From the NCBI RefSeq assembly GCF_003315135.1, contig NZ_QNRK01000050.1, positions 1 through 46,448 on the forward strand: a stretch of DNA of 46,448 nt, read 5' to 3'. Both the position numbers and the translations under genes were made by a program. Positions 43,371 through 46,448 of this stretch are shown here, piece after piece (within the stretch, counting starts at the first letter, position 1; each line of letters begins with the position of its first letter). Origin of the DNA: Roseiarcus fermentans. GTDB taxonomy: Bacteria; Pseudomonadota; Alphaproteobacteria; Rhizobiales; Beijerinckiaceae. The notes below the pieces were generated by a model. It worked only from the letters and a program-made list of their open reading frames with translations. It was not told where the DNA came from and searched no databases.

Positions 43371-44228
43371 GTGGGCGACGACGAGATTCAAAAGACGCGT
43401 CGGTGGTTTGCCGAAGAGTTGCGACTCGTCGCCAGGGTGCGCGACGACAGACTCGTTCAGGCGTTCGCAACCGTGCCGCGCGAGCGGTTCGTCGGTCCGC
43501 CGCCTTTGCGAATTCTAAGCCCCTGGGACATGAGCGCCTACTGGACGCCGCCCGATTCCGGCCCGGCCGCCGTCTATCACAATGTGCTGATCGCCTATGA
43601 CGAGACGCGCTGGCTCAACAACGGCCTGCCGAGCCTATGGGCCTTTCTCCTCGACAAGGTCGAAGTCGCCCGCGGCGAGCGCGTCCTCCATCTCGGGACC
43701 GGGATGGGATATTACACGGCGATCCTCGCCGAACTGGTCGGATCCGAAGGCGACGTTGTGGCTGTCGAGATCGATGAACTCTTGGCGAAAGCGGCCCACG
43801 CCGCGCTCGCGCCTTGGCCTCGGGTGAAAGTGGAGCACGGCGACGGGTCGCGCGGCGCCTACGCGAACTTCGACGTCATCGTCGCGAGCGCCGGGGCGAC
43901 GCATCCGCTCCCGTCGTGGCTCGACGGCCTGAACCCCGGCGGACGCCTCGTGTTCCCGATGACCTCCGCCGGGCGCGGCGGCGGCATGCTGCTGGCGCGG
44001 CGCATCGCGCCGGACCGCTTCGACGCCCGCTTTCTCTGCCCGGCGTCCTTTTACGAATTCTCCGGCGCCCGCGACGCCGGGGTCGGCGACCGGCTCGGGC
44101 AGGCGTTCGCCCGCGACCGGGGCGCTGGCGTCCGCTCCATTCGCACCGACGCGCACGCCGAAGACGAGCGCTGCTGGCTCCACGGCCAGGGCTGGTGCTT
44201 GTCGGGCTGCGCCAGCGAGGAAACGTAA
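43371..44228 (+). CDS. Protein-L-isoaspartate O-methyltransferase-like protein
   Basis: SAM-dependent methyltransferase of the PCMT family, 285 residues. The N-terminal part carries VPRERFVGP, as in Pcm proteins, and the SAM motif I is VLHLGTGMGYYTAILAELVG, followed by VVAVEIDELLA and the motif NPGGRLVFPM. It is longer than standard Pcm (about 210 residues), with an extra C-terminal part rich in Arg and Asp. It uses a GTG start at 43371 behind AAAGG. Rhizobial homologues are annotated as methyltransferases of unclear substrate, so isoaspartate repair is not assured. Confidence 0.85.
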   Translation: MGDDEIQKTRRWFAEELRLVARVRDDRLVQAFATVPRERFVGPPPLRILSPWDMSAYWTPPDSGPAAVYHNVLIAYDETRWLNNGLPSLWAFLLDKVEVARGERVLHLGTGMGYYTAILAELVGSEGDVVAVEIDELLAKAAHAALAPWPRVKVEHGDGSRGAYANFDVIVASAGATHPLPSWLDGLNPGGRLVFPMTSAGRGGGMLLARRIAPDRFDARFLCPASFYEFSGARDAGVGDRLGQAFARDRGAGVRSIRTDAHAEDERCWLHGQGWCLSGCASEET

Positions 44229-44587
44229 GGCGCGACGAAACGAGGTCGATCCGGCTTGGCCTCACCCTGCCGCCGCAGTCCGTCGAGATGGGCGCCTCCT
44301 GCCGGACGCCTGCAAGGGGGCGTCCCTTTCCGCCTCGGGGAAACCGGGGCGGCCGAGCGCCGTTCTCGCCTTCGCGGCCCCGGCGGCCGAAAAGCCGGGC
44401 CCCGGCGACCGTATGCGCGGAAATTTCGACTGTTTCCATTGTGCCTGCGCGAAGGCGGCGGGCGCGCCGATCCTGACCCTCGATCGTCTGCTGCGCGCGA
44501 CCGACGTCGAATCCCGACCCTGAAAGGGCTCGGGCAGTGCCCCAATCGTGACTGGCATGTCAGGGCTCGCTCGCCTATGTAGCCGGG
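44229..44587. other. Non-coding stretch between methyltransferase and exporter genes
   Basis: About 359 bases. GGCCCCGGC (around 44377) can pair with GCCGGGCC (around 44394) with one bulge, a possible terminator stem without T-run. The remainder should contain the exporter promoter, but no convincing -35/-10 pair was found. A TCGAATCCC string near 44510 is not part of a tRNA. Confidence 0.35.
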
Positions 44588-46042
44588 ATGCCCGCCCTCA
44601 CGACGCATCGCACCCTCGTTCTCGCCGCGGTCATCGCCTCGAATTTCATGATCGCCATCGAGGCGACCATCGTGTCGACGGCGATGCCGCAGATCGCCGC
44701 CCAGCTCGGCGGCCTCCCGCTCTACAGCTGGGTGTTCGCCGCCTTCCTGCTGACCCAGACCGCGACCACTGTCGTGTTCGGCAAGCTGAGCGACCTCAAG
44801 GGCCGCAAGGTCGTCATGCTGTCGGGGATCGCGATCTTTCTCCTGGGCTCGCTGCTGTGCGGCTTCGCCTGGTCGATGCCGGCGCTGATCGCCTTCCGCC
44901 TCGTGCAGGGCGTCGGCGCCGGCGCGGTGCAACCGGTCGCGATGACCATCGTCGGCGATCTCTACTCGGTGCACGAACGCGGCAAGATCCAGGGCTGGCT
45001 CGCCAGCGTCTGGGCGCTGTCGGCCGTTCTCGGCCCGCTCGTCGGCTCGCTCATCGTCCAGCGCTGGTCGTGGGCCTGGATCTTCTGGATGAACCTGCCG
45101 ATCGGCCTCGCCGCCTCGGCCGGCTTCTGGTTCTATCTGCACGAGAACAAGTCCGAGGCGCGCGGGACGATCGACCACCTGAGCGCCGGCGTGTTCACCA
45201 TCGCCATCGCCGCGGTCATGGCGCTCATGACCGCGTTTTCGAGCGCGGACTGGACCGAGATCGCGATCATCGGCGCGATTGCGGTCGTGGCGGTCGCGGG
45301 TTTCATCGTGCAGGAGCGCCGCTCTCCGGAGCCGATGATTTCGCTCGCCCTCTGGGGCCGCCGGCCGATCGCCGCTGTCAACGCGTCTTCGCTCTTCTCC
45401 GGCATGGTGATGATCGGCCTGACGACGTTCCTGCCGGTGTTCGTGCAGGGCGTGATGGGTCGTCCGCCGCTGGTGGCGGGCTTCGCCCTGTCGGCGATGG
45501 TGCTGGGCTGGCCGATCGGCGCGACGCTGTCGCCGCGGCTGTGGAAGCGGTTCGGCGTGCGCAACGTGCTCAGGGCCGGCGCGGCGCTCGTCCCGATCGG
45601 CGCGCTGGTCTTCGTCTTCCTCCGGGCCGACACGCCGCCGGGGGCGGCCGGGATCGGCTCGGCGATCGTCGGCTTGGGCATGGGGCTTTCCAGCAGCGCC
45701 TCGATCGTGCTGATCCAGGAGATCGTCGACTGGTCGGAGCGCGGCAGCGTCACCTCCGCTTATCTGTTCGCGCGCACGCTCGGCAGCACCTTTGGCGCGA
45801 CGGCGTTCGGGGCGGTGCTGAACTTCGGCCTCCTGCACGCCGGACTCGGCGCCGTGACGTCGGACCAGTTGCGCAAGCTGCTCGACGGAGGGGCGGCGGC
45901 CAACAGCGTGCTGAAGGCGGCGCTCGACCATTCGCTGCAGGTGACCTTCGTCTCGATGTTCCTCGTCGCGCTCCTTGTCGCGGCGACCGCGGCGCTCGTG
46001 CCGAAGGTCAAGTTCGCGGCGCGGCGGGCGCCTGCGGAGTGA
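44588..46042 (+). CDS. MFS transporter, DHA2 (EmrB/QacA-like) family
   Basis: Inner-membrane proton-driven exporter, 484 residues with about 14 hydrophobic segments. The first segment carries the DHA2 hallmark NFMIAIEATIVSTAMPQIAA. The loop 2-3 motif A is present as GKLSDLKGRKVVML, and motif C-like GPLVGSLIV follows LASVWALSAVL. A long central loop near LHENKSEARGTIDHL fits 14-TMS members. Such pumps expel drugs or dyes; no regulator is next to it. The ATG at 44588 has only a weak ribosome binding site. Confidence 0.92.
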   Translation: MPALTTHRTLVLAAVIASNFMIAIEATIVSTAMPQIAAQLGGLPLYSWVFAAFLLTQTATTVVFGKLSDLKGRKVVMLSGIAIFLLGSLLCGFAWSMPALIAFRLVQGVGAGAVQPVAMTIVGDLYSVHERGKIQGWLASVWALSAVLGPLVGSLIVQRWSWAWIFWMNLPIGLAASAGFWFYLHENKSEARGTIDHLSAGVFTIAIAAVMALMTAFSSADWTEIAIIGAIAVVAVAGFIVQERRSPEPMISLALWGRRPIAAVNASSLFSGMVMIGLTTFLPVFVQGVMGRPPLVAGFALSAMVLGWPIGATLSPRLWKRFGVRNVLRAGAALVPIGALVFVFLRADTPPGAAGIGSAIVGLGMGLSSSASIVLIQEIVDWSERGSVTSAYLFARTLGSTFGATAFGAVLNFGLLHAGLGAVTSDQLRKLLDGGAAANSVLKAALDHSLQVTFVSMFLVALLVAATAALVPKVKFAARRAPAE

Positions 46043-46097
46043 GGGCCAGGCCGCACGTCCTCGCCCGTGCTTCCGCCGTCTCATGGCAAGGAAGTGA

Positions 46098-46241
46098 CTC
46101 TGGACAATCGTCGGCGGGAGTCCGGCGACGACCTTCAACGCCGCGTTCTCGCCGTCGGGCGCGGCGGTTCCCGAGCCCGCGACGATGACGCTGCTGGCGG
46201 CCAGGCTCGGCGGGGCCTTCCTCCGCCGGCGGCGCCGCTGA
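46098..46241 (+). pseudogene. C-terminal fragment of a PEP-CTERM protein
   Basis: After a TGA at 46095 the frame reads 47 residues and ends at the TGA at 46239. Its tail has the three-part PEP-CTERM sorting signal: the VPEP motif (GAAVPEPATMTLL), a hydrophobic stretch (LLAARLGGAFL) and a basic end of five Arg. Such tails are cut by exosortases at the cell surface. The N-terminal part and signal peptide are missing, so this is the remnant of a broken gene. A start within the fragment is not convincing. Confidence 0.65.
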
Positions 46242-46321
46242 GTTCGGTCTCACCACCAAGGACCGAAGGACCACGGAGTCTTTGCGTCTCCTTCTGTCTT
46301 TTCGTGTAACTCCCAAGGTGG

Positions 46322-46354
46322 CTGTCCGCGAGGAGCCGGACAGGGCGCGCCCTG
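46322..46354. repeat. Hairpin and palindrome flanking the group II intron 3' end
   Basis: CTGTCCG (46322-46328) and CGGACAG (46337-46343) form a perfect 7-bp stem. They overlap by 3 bases with the perfect 14-bp palindrome CAGGGCGCGCCCTG (46341-46354). Both lie in the 3' exon, directly next to the inferred intron end at 46356. Confidence 0.6.
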
Positions 46355-46355
46355 G

Positions 46356-46448
46356 ATAGGGGTAGGGAAGGCTTTCGCCTCCCCTCCCTCCGAACCGTGC
46401 GAGCGGTTCTCCCGCACACGGCTCTCCGGTTGCGGATTTCCTCATCGG
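46356..46448 (-). mobile_element. Group II intron, 3' end (domains V and VI), continues beyond the window
   Basis: On the minus strand 46424 to 46392 is a 33-base domain V: it opens GAGCCGTG and closes CACGGTTC, with an inner GCGG/CCGC helix. One base less than the common 34-base form. Domain VI follows (46389-46357): the strand AGGGAGGGGAGGC pairs around a GAAA loop with GCCTTCCCT and CCCC, leaving one A unpaired at 46363. That A is 7 bases from TAT at 46358-46356, the expected 3' splice end. The reverse transcriptase ORF and the 5' part would lie to the right of the window. A full-length or truncated copy cannot be told apart. Confidence 0.8.

Noticed and set aside
44500-44530. TCGAATCCC as part of a tRNA T-loop
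   Set aside because: No T-stem, anticodon arm or acceptor stem can be built around it.

Overview
The window is high-GC DNA that reads as chromosome of an alphaproteobacterium of the order Hyphomicrobiales (Rhizobiales). The main reason is gene order: tsaB, rimI, plsC, miaB, phoH, ybeY, corC, lnt, a PraR/PhrR-type regulator, metK and trmB lie in the order known from rhizobia. An F1Fo-ATPase zeta inhibitor, a PhaF/PhaI-type phasin and a Tat-exported OpgD/OpgG-like protein fit the same group. The genus cannot be told from the sequence alone. No rRNA, tRNA or CRISPR array was seen.

Layout. 0.1-3.2 kb (minus): coaA, hisE and an aldehyde dehydrogenase; hemN is divergent. 4.8-8.5 kb (minus): a branched-chain amino acid-type ABC operon livG-livF-livH-livM ending in an uncatalogued 46-residue membrane protein; no substrate-binding protein is present. 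8.7-10.0 kb (minus): a GhrA-like reductase and the ATPase zeta inhibitor. 10.2-13.3 kb (plus): argB, tsaB, rimI, plsC. 13.4-19.6 kb: an accessory block, mostly on the minus strand, breaks the housekeeping order. It holds a sulfonate/nitrate-type ABC transporter, a broken XRE-HTH/LivK-type locus, a sugar epimerase and an SDR. 20.1-28.4 kb (plus): miaB to trmB. 28.5-32.6 kb: opgD-like, a SnoaL-like secreted protein, a lone cyclic-nucleotide domain, a Cys-rich exported protein of unknown function and a dead VapC fragment. 32.6-41.5 kb: a lipid locus with TPR protein, TetR regulator, patatin lipase and phasin (minus), then a two-domain fatty acyl-CoA reductase, an acyl-CoA ligase and a GMC oxidoreductase (plus). 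41.8-46.0 kb: small ORFs, aldo/keto reductase, PCMT-like methyltransferase and an MFS exporter. The right edge carries an orphan PEP-CTERM sorting tail and the 3' end (domains V and VI) of a minus-strand group II intron whose body lies outside the window.

How the parts may work together (inference). The lipid locus could free fatty acids (patatin), activate them (FadD), reduce acyl-CoA to fatty alcohol (FAR) and handle the alcohol (GMC). Control may run through the neighbouring TetR protein and a 38-bp symmetric dyad in the phasin/FAR promoter region. In the accessory block, the transporter operon and the SDR-epimerase operon are each preceded, at nearly the same distance, by a related element of about 140 bp that includes an identical 22-bp core. 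This suggests they are co-regulated.
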